DNA from: an uncultured Prevotella sp.
GTDB taxonomy: Bacteria; Bacteroidota; Bacteroidia; Bacteroidales; Bacteroidaceae
DNA: 18,071 bases
Assembly (NCBI GenBank): GCA_900546605.1
Contig: URDV01000013.1
Coordinates: 1 to 18,071, forward strand
Reading direction: 5' to 3'
The notes beneath the pieces were generated by a model. It was not told the origin of the DNA. It ran no database searches and was given only the letters and a program-made list of their open reading frames with translations. Position numbers and translations under genes: made by a program. Of the stretch, positions 7,453-13,444 are shown piece after piece. How positions within the stretch are numbered: position 1 is the first letter of the stretch; each line of letters opens with the position of its first letter.

Positions 7453-8430
7453 TTACTTAGCAGAGGCCGTTTTGTCCTTAGTACACTTTTTTTCGCGCAC
7501 TTTAGTGGTGCGACCTTCTTTAGCAAGTTGCTTTACAATAGAGTCGAGCATGCCGTTAATGTATGACGAGCTACGTGGTGTGCTGTATACCTTAGCAATG
7601 TCGAGGTATTCGTTAAAGGTAACATTCAAGGGAATAGAGTCGAAAGTCAATATTTCAGCCAGAGCAATTTGCATAATGATGACATCCATAAAAGCCAAAC
7701 GCTCAAACTCCCAATTTTTTGTGTTAGCACGTATTATCTCGCGCAGTTCACTACCACGCTCAAGTGTGGCACAGAAAAGTTTACTTGCAAACTGTCGATC
7801 TTCATCAACAGCATACACTGGCAGCAAAGGCTCATCAGCAGTACTTTTTTCGGTAAAGCGCTTGATAGTTTTCAACACAAAAGAGTCAACCACTTGCTTG
7901 TCATCATTCCAATAGAGCGAATGTTCTTCAAGCAACGAATCGAATTCATCGTTATTGCACACGTAAGTTTTATAAAGTTTACGTATCACCTCGCGATCGG
8001 CTTCGTATGAAAAGTCCTCTTTGTCAATGTAAAGTTGGTAAATGTCGCTTTCAATGATTTTGTTATAAAGTTTCTTTACGAAAGCATCCTCTTCAGTCCA
8101 TTTGCCTTTGCGGTCTTCTTGGAACTCAATCAAAGCCTTGTTATCGGCCAATTGGCAAAGAAATTTGTTATTGGCAAATTGGTTATCGGGCGACACTCCA
8201 CCCACTACGTTACCAGTACGTTTTTCACGCGCTATGCGCACGGCATCTTTACGCTCAGCATATTTTTTAAGTTCTACCAACATCGAAAGCAAATATTGGT
8301 AGAGGTCATATGCCTTTTGTAATGAGAAGGAAAGTTCCTTTTCAGCCACATCGAGCGTTTTGCCCTCGTTCTGATAATAAGCATAAACAAGCTGAACCAC
8401 TTTCAGCCTTATCAGTTCTCTGTTGATCAT
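7453..8430 (-). CDS. nusB: Transcription antitermination factor NusB (long Bacteroidetes form)
   Basis: 325 aa from the ATG at 8430 (MINRELIRL), chosen because the predicted promoter (8463-8493) leaves the start site near 8456, inside the extended reading frame that opens at 8577. NusB binds boxA RNA with NusE/S10 and suppresses premature termination, chiefly in rRNA operons. The C-terminal ~140 residues are the recognisable core: ERLAFMDVIIMQIALAEIL, then PLNVTFNEYLDIAK and SSSYINGMLDSI. The N-terminal ~40 residues (LIRLKVVQLVYAYYQNEG) repeat the usual NusB opening, and about 150 residues of extra, mostly helical sequence lie between. E. coli NusB is only about 140 aa. The tail is Lys-rich. 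It is first gene of the nusB-yajC unit. Confidence 0.9.
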   Translation of the reverse strand: MINRELIRLKVVQLVYAYYQNEGKTLDVAEKELSFSLQKAYDLYQYLLSMLVELKKYAERKDAVRIAREKRTGNVVGGVSPDNQFANNKFLCQLADNKALIEFQEDRKGKWTEEDAFVKKLYNKIIESDIYQLYIDKEDFSYEADREVIRKLYKTYVCNNDEFDSLLEEHSLYWNDDKQVVDSFVLKTIKRFTEKSTADEPLLPVYAVDEDRQFASKLFCATLERGSELREIIRANTKNWEFERLAFMDVIIMQIALAEILTFDSIPLNVTFNEYLDIAKVYSTPRSSSYINGMLDSIVKQLAKEGRTTKVREKKCTKDKTASAK

Positions 8431-8462
8431 AATCGTAAAGGGAATTCCTAAGTTTATGGGTG

Positions 8463-8493
8463 CAAAGATACTGCAAGGTGAGTGAAGTGCAAA
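8463..8493 (-). promoter_or_regulatory. nusB promoter
   Basis: On the minus strand, TTTG (complement of 8490-8493) is followed by exactly 19 nt (CACTTCACTCACCTTGCAG) and TATCTTTG (complement of 8463-8470). The predicted start near 8456 gives a leader of about 25 nt. The spacer is 15/19 identical to the spacer of the coaX promoter. Confidence 0.85.
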
Positions 8494-8569
8494 ATGAAAG
8501 TTCAAAAAACTTGCATTTTCAATTCCGAACCGCAGCGTATCTTCGCAAAGCAAAGTACTGCAAGGGAAG
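8463..8569 (-). other. Promoter-hairpin module, copy 3 (nusB)
   Basis: Order on the minus strand: CTTCCCTTGCAGTACTTTGC (8550-8569), hairpin GTACTTTGC / GCGAAG-a-TAC (8537-8558) whose one odd position is a G-U pair in RNA, GC-rich box GCTGCGGTTCGG (8525-8536), hairpin with 6+5-bp arms and one mismatch (8491-8502 with 8508-8519), then the nusB promoter. The -33 TTTTG follows directly in the 3' arm of the second hairpin. The same order of parts is seen upstream of coaX (10268-10382) with different stem sequences. Function unknown. Confidence 0.55.
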
Positions 8570-8580
8570 CTAAACAACTT

Positions 8581-8727
8581 GACAAACTTACCTGTTAACC
8601 CGTCAACCCGTTAACCTGTTAACCCGTCAACCTGTCAACCCGTCAACCCGTCAACCCGTTAACCTGTCAACCCGTTAACTTGTTACCCCGTTAACTTGTT
8701 ACCCCCGTTAACTAACTCCACCAACGC
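8581..8727 (+). repeat. 8-bp-period minisatellite, long array (~14 units)
   Basis: From 8595 to 8712 the sequence is about 14 head-to-tail copies of the 8-mer T(T/C)AAC(C/T)(C/T)G, such as TTAACCCG, TCAACCCG, TTAACCTG and TCAACCTG. Nearly all differences are pyrimidine transitions; one unit is 9 nt and two have TTAC in place of TTAAC. The flanks GACAAACTTACCTG (8581-8594) and TTAACTAACTCCACCAACGC (8708-8727) match those of the three-unit array at 10194-10251. It lies between the nusB module and the 3' end of the Fur-family gene. There are no CRISPR-type spacers. Confidence 0.85.
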
Positions 8728-8765
8728 TTTATCAATAGATATATTAAGAACGCGCGCGTTGAAAA

Positions 8766-9236
8766 TCATTTACACCGCTTGCTACATTCAGCACAAATGC
8801 CTACTAACACATAATTGGCCGAACTAAGAGAAAATCCCTTGGGCAATGATACTTGTGGAATAGGCAAGCCCCGCAAACAAAAAGTGCGGCCACAACGTTC
8901 ACAACGAAAGTGAGTATGAAAATCATTCATATCACCTTTGTGTTCTGACTCTCCACAATGGCAAGAGGGAGCACAGAGCGCATATTTAGTCATACCCGAA
9001 CCATCCTCTATGCTATGAATCATGTGGTGTGACAAAAATAGCGTTAAAGTACGAAAGATGCTCGACTTGTCTACTGTCATAAGTCGAGCCTCGAGGTCGG
9101 TAAGCGAAAGCGCACAATCAGCACGCTCAAGTTCAGCTAAAACTAATGCACGCACAGCTGTGGGCTTGATGTGACGTAGTGTAAATAGTTCATCATCGGT
9201 TGGGAGATGATGCGTTTGTTCAGTTGTGGTGGACAT
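8766..9236 (-). CDS. Fur-family metal-responsive transcriptional regulator
   Basis: 156 aa. A winged-helix DNA-binding domain occupies about residues 20-85 (LTDLEARLMTVDKSSIFRTLTLF contains the recognition helix). It is followed by the C-terminal metal-binding and dimerisation domain with HTHFRCERCG (H107, H109, C112, C115) and a second Cys cluster, C148-AE-C151 plus C155, together the expected structural zinc site. A short His/Cys/Asp-rich stretch (about 88-107, CAPSCHCGESEHKGDMNDFH) may bind the sensing metal. Whether it senses Fe, Zn, Mn or peroxide cannot be told. It is divergent from hsp20 across a 248-nt intergenic region, so it may control that region or itself, but no palindromic Fur box was recognised. 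Confidence 0.88.
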   Translation of the reverse strand: MSTTTEQTHHLPTDDELFTLRHIKPTAVRALVLAELERADCALSLTDLEARLMTVDKSSIFRTLTLFLSHHMIHSIEDGSGMTKYALCAPSCHCGESEHKGDMNDFHTHFRCERCGRTFCLRGLPIPQVSLPKGFSLSSANYVLVGICAECSKRCK

Positions 9237-9275
9237 GCTATGAATATATGTTTAAAACATTGACTTACTATGTTA

Positions 9276-9283
9276 CAAATATA
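9276..9283 (-). promoter_or_regulatory. Likely -7 element of the Fur-family gene
   Basis: TATATTTG on the minus strand fits TAnnTTTG and lies 40 nt upstream of the start codon. No good TTTG -33 element is found at 19-21 nt, so this would be a weak or activator-dependent promoter. Confidence 0.4.
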
Positions 9284-9380
9284 CTGATTTAATACAACAC
9301 TCATTCACATACAGCGAAATTTTGTCACCCTTTATGCCAAAAAGTCAAGTCAACATGGCAGTACAACGAACAGTTTTGTA

Positions 9381-9396
9381 TTGGCACGCTCTTTGC
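9381..9396 (+). promoter_or_regulatory. Sigma-54 (RpoN) promoter of hsp20
   Basis: TTGGCACG (9381-9388), four bases, then TTGC (9393-9396), with GG and GC separated by 10 nt: a full match to the sigma-54 -24/-12 consensus. The predicted start near 9408 gives a ~77-nt leader for hsp20. Promoters of this class need an AAA+ enhancer-binding protein and ATP; no such gene and no obvious upstream activator site is visible here. No TTTG/TAnnTTTG promoter was found at the expected distance. Confidence 0.75.
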
Positions 9397-9484
9397 GATG
9401 ATAAGAGCGCAGACCTGAAGCCCGCAAGGGTGTTAAGGCCAGGCAAAACAACATATTAAAACAAATAAAAACAATATACACATT

Positions 9485-9901
9485 ATGACACGCTATTCAC
9501 AAAATTGGTTACCTAATGTTTTCAATGACTTCTTTGACAACAACTATATGCCTCGCGTTAATGCCACCGCTCCCTCAATTAATGTGGCTGAGGATGACAA
9601 AGGTTACCACGTTGAAGTAGCTGCTCCTGGCATGACCAAAGATGACTTCAACATTCACCTTGACGAGAATGGTGACTTGGTTATCAACATGGAGAAGAAG
9701 AACGAAGAAGAAGAACATAAGGGTAAGAAGTATTTGCGTCGCGAATTTGCTTACACCAAATATGAGCAAACACTTGTTTTACCTGACGATGTTGATAAAA
9801 CAAAAATTGGTGCTGAGGTTAAACATGGCATTTTGAACATTTCATTGCCTAAAGTTGCTGAAACCGAAGCGAAAGTGGCTCGTACCATTGAGGTGCAGTA
9901 A
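9485..9901 (+). CDS. Small heat-shock protein, Hsp20/alpha-crystallin family
   Basis: 138 aa ATP-independent holdase that forms oligomers and keeps unfolding proteins soluble in the cytosol. The alpha-crystallin domain spans about residues 28-125: PSINVAEDDKGYHVEVAAPG, a charged loop MEKKNEEEEHKGKKYLRREF, and the family hallmark HGILNISLPK near the end. The C-terminal TIEV resembles the I-x-I/V anchor used in oligomer assembly. The N-terminus (about 25 residues, NWLPNVFNDFFDNN) is short, as is usual for Bacteroidetes members. It is monocistronic, with a sigma-54-type promoter upstream and a strong terminator behind. Confidence 0.95.
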   Translation: MTRYSQNWLPNVFNDFFDNNYMPRVNATAPSINVAEDDKGYHVEVAAPGMTKDDFNIHLDENGDLVINMEKKNEEEEHKGKKYLRREFAYTKYEQTLVLPDDVDKTKIGAEVKHGILNISLPKVAETEAKVARTIEVQ

Positions 9902-9940
9902 TACCATACGCCTAAATAATTAGGTTTATAGGAACTTGCT

Positions 9941-9988
9941 AAAGCCCCCGACAATAGTTTATGCCTTACTATTGTCGGGAGCTTTTTT
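9941..9988 (+). terminator. hsp20 terminator
   Basis: AAAGCCCCCGACAATAGT (9941-9958) pairs with ACTATTGTCGGGAGCTTT (9968-9985) with one mismatch, a 9-nt loop, and a run of T at 9983-9988. Confidence 0.9.
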
Positions 9989-10000
9989 GTTTACTTTACC

Positions 10001-10070
10001 CGTTGGCGGATTTCTTGACTAACGGGTTAACAAGCTGGCTGGTTTACAAGTTGACAGGTTAACAAGTAAA
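10001..10070 (-). repeat. 8-bp-period array, diverged copy, minus orientation
   Basis: On the minus strand the units TTAACCTG, TCAACTTG, TAAACCAG, CCAGCTTG and TTAACCCG follow in strict 8-nt register (10023-10062). They are followed by TTAGTCAAG and the tail TCCGCCAACG (complement of 10003-10012), the same tail as in the arrays at 8581-8727 and 10194-10251. It faces the next array in inverted orientation about 125 nt away. The intervening 10071-10193 shows nothing recognisable. Confidence 0.6.
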
Positions 10071-10193
10071 TTTGCTATACACCACTTATTATGTTAAAGT
10101 CAGAATGGTAAGAAGCTAAAAAACCGAACGAGATTACCAGTTTACACATTACGATTAAGAAAGGACGAAATGCATCATGTTCTAAAGAAAATG

Positions 10194-10251
10194 GACAAAC
10201 TTGCCTGTTAACCCGTTAACTTGTCAACTTGTTTACTCATTCCGCCAACGC
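10194..10251 (+). repeat. 8-bp-period array, short copy (3 units)
   Basis: TTAACCCG, TTAACTTG, TCAACTTG (10208-10231) lie between GACAAACTTGCCTG (10194-10207) and TTTACTCATTCCGCCAACGC (10232-10251). The 5' flank matches the long array's flank at 13 of 14 positions and the 3' flank is plainly related, so both derive from one element that differs in unit number. Confidence 0.7.
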
Positions 10252-10267
10252 ATTACTTTATTTTTTT

Positions 10268-10382
10268 CTCTTCTCTCGCCTTGCACTAACTTTTCTTCGG
10301 TTAGTTAGGCGGCGGCTCGGAAGAGCAAAAACAAAATTTTTGAATTTTCTTTTTGCTCTTCTCTCGCCTTGCACTAACTTTG
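10268..10382 (+). other. Promoter-hairpin module, copy 2 (coaX)
   Basis: A 26-nt segment (CTCTTCTCTCGCCTTGCAC and on) occurs at 10268-10293 and again exactly at 10356-10381, 88 nt apart. Between the copies are a small dyad ACTAAC/GTTAGT (10285-10290, 10300-10305), a GC-rich box GGCGGCGGCTCGG (10308-10320) and a 40-nt near-perfect palindrome (10321-10360: 11-bp arms AAGAGCAAAAA / TTTTTGCTCTT, one C-C mismatch, then AAAATT/AATTTT around TTTG). The second segment copy carries the coaX promoter, whose -33 TTTG (10352-10355) lies in the hairpin's 3' arm. The first copy ends TAACTTTT and lacks the final G of TAnnTTTG. Confidence 0.6.
10352..10382 (+). promoter_or_regulatory. coaX promoter
   Basis: TTTG (10352-10355), a 19-nt spacer (CTCTTCTCTCGCCTTGCAC), and TAACTTTG (10375-10382) match the Bacteroidetes housekeeping consensus exactly. 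The predicted start near 10389 leaves a ~15-nt leader to the ATG at 10405. Confidence 0.85.
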
Positions 10383-10404
10383 CCCCTTGATATTGATATA
10401 CTAT

Positions 10405-11124
10405 ATGAATTTAATTGTAGACATTGGCAACTCTTCGGCTAAAGCCGCAGTTTTCAACGGGGATGACATGGTGATGCGTAAGCGTCTGAATGCTGACCTC
10501 GTTGACAATATTGCTATGATTGCTGCCGACTATGATATTGATGCCTGTGCCTTTTCGTCGGTGGGTAGACCTCGCCCTGATGTGGCTGAAGGTATTCGAC
10601 ATTTAGTGCCGGGCGCCTTACACGTAACAGGTATCACCCCCACTCCTCTTATTTGTGATTATTCTACCCCCGAAACCTTAGGGGCTGACCGCTTGGCTGC
10701 CGCTGTCGGTGCTACCTGGTGCCGACCTAATGCCGACTTGCTTATTATTGATGCTGGCACTTGTATTACTTATGATTATGTGAGTGCCGACGGACATTAC
10801 TTGGGAGGCAATATTTCATTGGGGTTAGGCATGCGCCTGCGTGCCTTACATGAACAAACAGCTCGTTTACCCTTGGTTTCGGCCGATGGAGATTTAACGA
10901 ACATAGGACGTAACACACATGAAGCCATCCGCACGGGTGTTATAAAAGGTATGGATTACGAAATAACAGGTTACATACGACGAATGTGGCAACAACACCC
11001 CAATGCCCACATATTTGTAACTGGCGGCAATGGTTACCGCTTTGCACAAGAAACCGAAGTTGAACGCAATGATGCCTTGGTTGAGATTGGGCTAAACTGC
11101 ATTTTACAGTATCAAAACAGATGA
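10405..11124 (+). CDS. coaX: Type III pantothenate kinase
   Basis: 239 aa. CoaX phosphorylates pantothenate, the first step of CoA synthesis; type III enzymes belong to the ASKHA fold and are not feedback-inhibited by CoA. Visible motifs are the phosphate loop DIGNSSAK (6-13), GADR (93-96) preceded by the typical STPETL, and IIDAGTCITYD (114-124) with the DAGT adenine/phosphate motif. The C-terminus IFVTGGNGYRFA fits the second phosphate loop. The ATG at 10405 is chosen over an in-frame TTG at 10387, because the TTG falls at the predicted transcription start and adds residues ahead of the MNLIVDIGN opening. The last 4 nt overlap the next gene (ATGA), suggesting translational coupling. Confidence 0.95.
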   Translation: MNLIVDIGNSSAKAAVFNGDDMVMRKRLNADLVDNIAMIAADYDIDACAFSSVGRPRPDVAEGIRHLVPGALHVTGITPTPLICDYSTPETLGADRLAAAVGATWCRPNADLLIIDAGTCITYDYVSADGHYLGGNISLGLGMRLRALHEQTARLPLVSADGDLTNIGRNTHEAIRTGVIKGMDYEITGYIRRMWQQHPNAHIFVTGGNGYRFAQETEVERNDALVEIGLNCILQYQNR

Positions 11125-12455
11125 CTACACTCCACAAATACTTGGCCACCGCAGTATTAGCGGTGTTACCACTTTCAATCATGGCTCAAACCAATGGTAG
11201 CAACTCTCCCTATTCGCGCTATGGTTTCGGCTTGTTGGGCGATGGAGGCAATGCCTTTAATAAAGGTATGGCTGGCACTGCCTATGGTATGCACAATGGC
11301 AAAGAGCTGAACACTAAGAACCCTGCCTCATATGCTGCCATTGACTCTCTCACTTTTCTTTTTGACCTCGGCTTATCGCTGCAAAATGGCAACTTTGCAC
11401 AAAATGACAAAAAAACAAATGCCAAGAATACCTCTATTGACTACGTCACAGCGGGCTTTCGTGTAGCTCCCCGATTGGGCATGTCATTGGGCTTGGTGCC
11501 TTTCAGCACCATTGGTTATAAAATGACTTCGACGGACACGCATAAGTCGAACAATGGTCTAACGGAATTAACACAGACCAACACCTTCTCAGGCGATGGT
11601 GGCTTGCACACTGCTTATGTGGGAGTAGGTTGGGCTCCTTTTAAGACTTTATCATTGGGTGTGAATGGGGGCTACCTTTGGGGCGACATTGAACATAAGT
11701 CGCAAATGGACATTACGGGCACTACCACCAGTTCGTCAGATGTGCCCACCACATCGCAAACCTATGGTGCTGACATTCGCACCTACAAAGTAGACTTTGG
11801 TTTGCAATATGAACAACGCCTTAATAAAAAGAATTCTATCACTTTAGGTGTTACTTATGGGTTAGGGCACAACATTGACCGCAATGCTACTTATAACATC
11901 AATCGTAGCACTTCAGCCACCACTATGAGCGACACCACATTGACATGTAAAAATGCATTTCAACTACCTCACACCTTAGGCGTGGGCTTAACGTGGACGC
12001 ATAACAACTCTTTGCGAGTGGGCATTGACTACACTTGGCAAAAGTGGGACAACATAAAATATCCTACAATCATTACCAATGCTGACCAAACACTCAGCTA
12101 CGTTACGCAAAAGGGGTTCTTCAACAATTCGCACAAGGTGAGCATCGGTGCCGAATACATTCCTAATGAAGATGGACTACGCTGGCGACAACATGTGCGC
12201 TATCGTGCAGGTGTTTCATATGGCACTTCGTATGCCAAAGTTAAAGGTAACAAGGGGCCACACGACTTCTTAGCAAGCATTGGTGTTGCACTACCCATTG
12301 TCAATCTTTACAACAATCGTTCATTCATCAGCCTTGCCATGCAGTATGAACACGTTAAGCCTAAAGTGGCTGGACAGATTACTGAAAACTACTTGCGCTT
12401 TAGCATTGGCATCAACTTTAATGAACGTTGGTTCATGAAGTGGAAGGCTGAGTAA
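11121..12455 (+). CDS. Predicted outer-membrane beta-barrel protein
   Basis: 444 aa with a Sec signal peptide at about 1-22 (YLATAVLAVLPLSIMA-Q). The mature protein starts SNSPYSRYGFGLLGDGG, an opening I associate with a conserved Bacteroidetes family of outer-membrane proteins, then GMAGTAYGMHNG and NTKNPASYAAIDSLTFLFD. The rest is alternating amphipathic beta-strand with many aromatic and Gly/Asn/Thr residues, resembling FadL/OmpP1-type barrels, and it ends in strands around ENYLRFSIGINFNERW. Substrate or role is not known. Its ATG overlaps the coaX stop by 4 nt, so it shares the coaX promoter. Downstream lies lptC, consistent with a gene set for envelope biogenesis. Confidence 0.8.
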   Translation: MTTLHKYLATAVLAVLPLSIMAQTNGSNSPYSRYGFGLLGDGGNAFNKGMAGTAYGMHNGKELNTKNPASYAAIDSLTFLFDLGLSLQNGNFAQNDKKTNAKNTSIDYVTAGFRVAPRLGMSLGLVPFSTIGYKMTSTDTHKSNNGLTELTQTNTFSGDGGLHTAYVGVGWAPFKTLSLGVNGGYLWGDIEHKSQMDITGTTTSSSDVPTTSQTYGADIRTYKVDFGLQYEQRLNKKNSITLGVTYGLGHNIDRNATYNINRSTSATTMSDTTLTCKNAFQLPHTLGVGLTWTHNNSLRVGIDYTWQKWDNIKYPTIITNADQTLSYVTQKGFFNNSHKVSIGAEYIPNEDGLRWRQHVRYRAGVSYGTSYAKVKGNKGPHDFLASIGVALPIVNLYNNRSFISLAMQYEHVKPKVAGQITENYLRFSIGINFNERWFMKWKAE

Positions 12456-12484
12456 TTTTTTCTTTCAATTTTAATGGGTGAGGG

Positions 12485-12563
12485 GGCTATAAATTGGTTT
12501 ATACTGTTGAACATTCTTTTTTATTTAGCTTACTGCTTTTACAGTTTCAACTAATTTATAGCC
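12485..12563 (+). promoter_or_regulatory. Inverted repeat upstream of lptC
   Basis: GGCTATAAATT (12485-12495) and AATTTATAGCC (12553-12563) are a perfect 11-bp inverted repeat. An inner stem GTTGAA (12506-12511) with TTCAAC (12546-12551) encloses a T-rich loop. The structure fills most of the 140-nt gap between the outer-membrane protein gene and lptC. I saw no TAnnTTTG promoter there, so it is probably part of the operon mRNA. It has no T tract right behind it, so it is not a typical terminator; mRNA processing, stability or translational control are possible. Confidence 0.45.
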
Positions 12564-12595
12564 CATCTCCTTAAGCAATCAACCTATAGTGTAAA

Positions 12596-13306
12596 GTGAG
12601 CATTCACAACCTACATAACTTAGAGCAAGTGCAGCAGGGCCTTAACAAATGGTGGTTACCATTACTCTTGCTGTTACTAACCACCCCCATGGCTTGCACC
12701 AACGATGCACCTCCTATGGGAGCAAGGGTTATAGGGCGCGACTCATTGCCCGTAATGACCACACACGGTGTGTCAAAGCTCATTACCGACTCGGGCATTG
12801 TGCGCTATAAAATTATCACTGAAGAATGGCGGGTGTACGACAAAACAAATCCGCCTCGTTGGGAGTTTCCTAAAGGTTTGTTTCTGGAACGATATGATGA
12901 TAAGTTCAAGGTAAACATGCGTTTTTGTGCTGATAGTGCATGGCTCTACAATCAAAACATATGGAAACTGCATGGGCACGTTATGCTGGACGATAAAACG
13001 GCACAAAGCAAACTGCGAACTGAAGAGTTGTTTTGGAACATGCAAACGGGCGAACTCTCATCAAACGTATACACCTTTCTGAAGCAACCGCAACAAGAGA
13101 TTGAAGGTAATTGGTTCCGTGCCACCATGCGCAATGGCCATCCCACCGAATATCACGTAAAACAGTCGCGCGGATTCATGCCTATGGGTGACATCACAAG
13201 TGGTAGTCAAGCACCCGCTAACGGAGCACAACAAAGCAACGACTCTACCCCAACACCACAGCACGATGCACCCACAAGCCGCCCGAAAAGCATTAGCACG
13301 CAATAA
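12596..13306 (+). CDS. lptC: LPS export ABC transporter periplasmic protein LptC
   Basis: 236 aa. LptC links the LptB2FG extractor in the inner membrane to the periplasmic LptA bridge carrying LPS to the outer membrane. The N-terminus has a hydrophobic stretch (19-31, WWLPLLLLLLTTP) and Cys34 in PMAC, an imperfect lipobox, so it may be a lipoprotein as often in Bacteroidetes. Residues 55-195 show the LptC pattern: TDSGIVRYKI, WEFPKGLFLERYDD, WKLHGHVMLDD, TEELFWNMQTGELSS, then GNWFRATMRNG. The last ~40 residues are low-complexity Q/S/T/P and probably disordered. Start: GTG at 12596; an in-frame stop lies at 12587, and a later start would lose the signal sequence. A terminator follows. Confidence 0.88.
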   Translation: MSIHNLHNLEQVQQGLNKWWLPLLLLLLTTPMACTNDAPPMGARVIGRDSLPVMTTHGVSKLITDSGIVRYKIITEEWRVYDKTNPPRWEFPKGLFLERYDDKFKVNMRFCADSAWLYNQNIWKLHGHVMLDDKTAQSKLRTEELFWNMQTGELSSNVYTFLKQPQQEIEGNWFRATMRNGHPTEYHVKQSRGFMPMGDITSGSQAPANGAQQSNDSTPTPQHDAPTSRPKSISTQ

Positions 13307-13350
13307 AGAACTAAAAATAGCTACTTTTACCATAGCTATAACTTAAAAAT

Positions 13351-13386
13351 AAAGCACTTACACCGCGTAAGTGCTTTTTTTTATTT
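13351..13386 (+). terminator. Terminator after lptC
   Basis: AAAGCACTTAC (13351-13361) and GTAAGTGCTTT (13367-13377) form a perfect 11-bp stem with loop ACCGC and a T-rich tail to 13386. A possible -7 element for the next gene, TACCTTTG (13386-13393), begins right at the end of this tail, but no TTTG is found at the right distance upstream of it. Confidence 0.9.
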
Positions 13387-13444
13387 ACCTTTGCGCGTCA
13401 CTAAGTATACTGAAAATAATAAAAACAATAAATAACAAACTTAA

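Noticed and set aside
7472..8322. Reading frames antisense to nusB
   Set aside because: Compositional shadows of nusB on the opposite strand, overlapping one another and with no family features.
8431..8577. N-terminal extension of NusB starting at 8577
   Set aside because: The predicted nusB promoter and its hairpin lie inside this stretch, and MINRELIRL at 8430 is the family's usual opening.
8595..8712. CRISPR array
   Set aside because: The 8-bp units are directly adjacent with no spacers and no cas genes are present; this is a minisatellite.
9236..9380. Fur box or enhancer-binding site between the Fur-family gene and hsp20
   Set aside because: Only weak, short partial dyads were found; none stands out enough to call.
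10387..10404. TTG start for coaX
   Set aside because: It coincides with the predicted transcription start and adds residues ahead of the standard MNLIVDIGN opening.
12587..12596. Frameshift or truncated start of lptC
   Set aside because: The in-frame stop at 12587 is directly before a GTG that gives a complete signal sequence and domain, so the gene looks intact.
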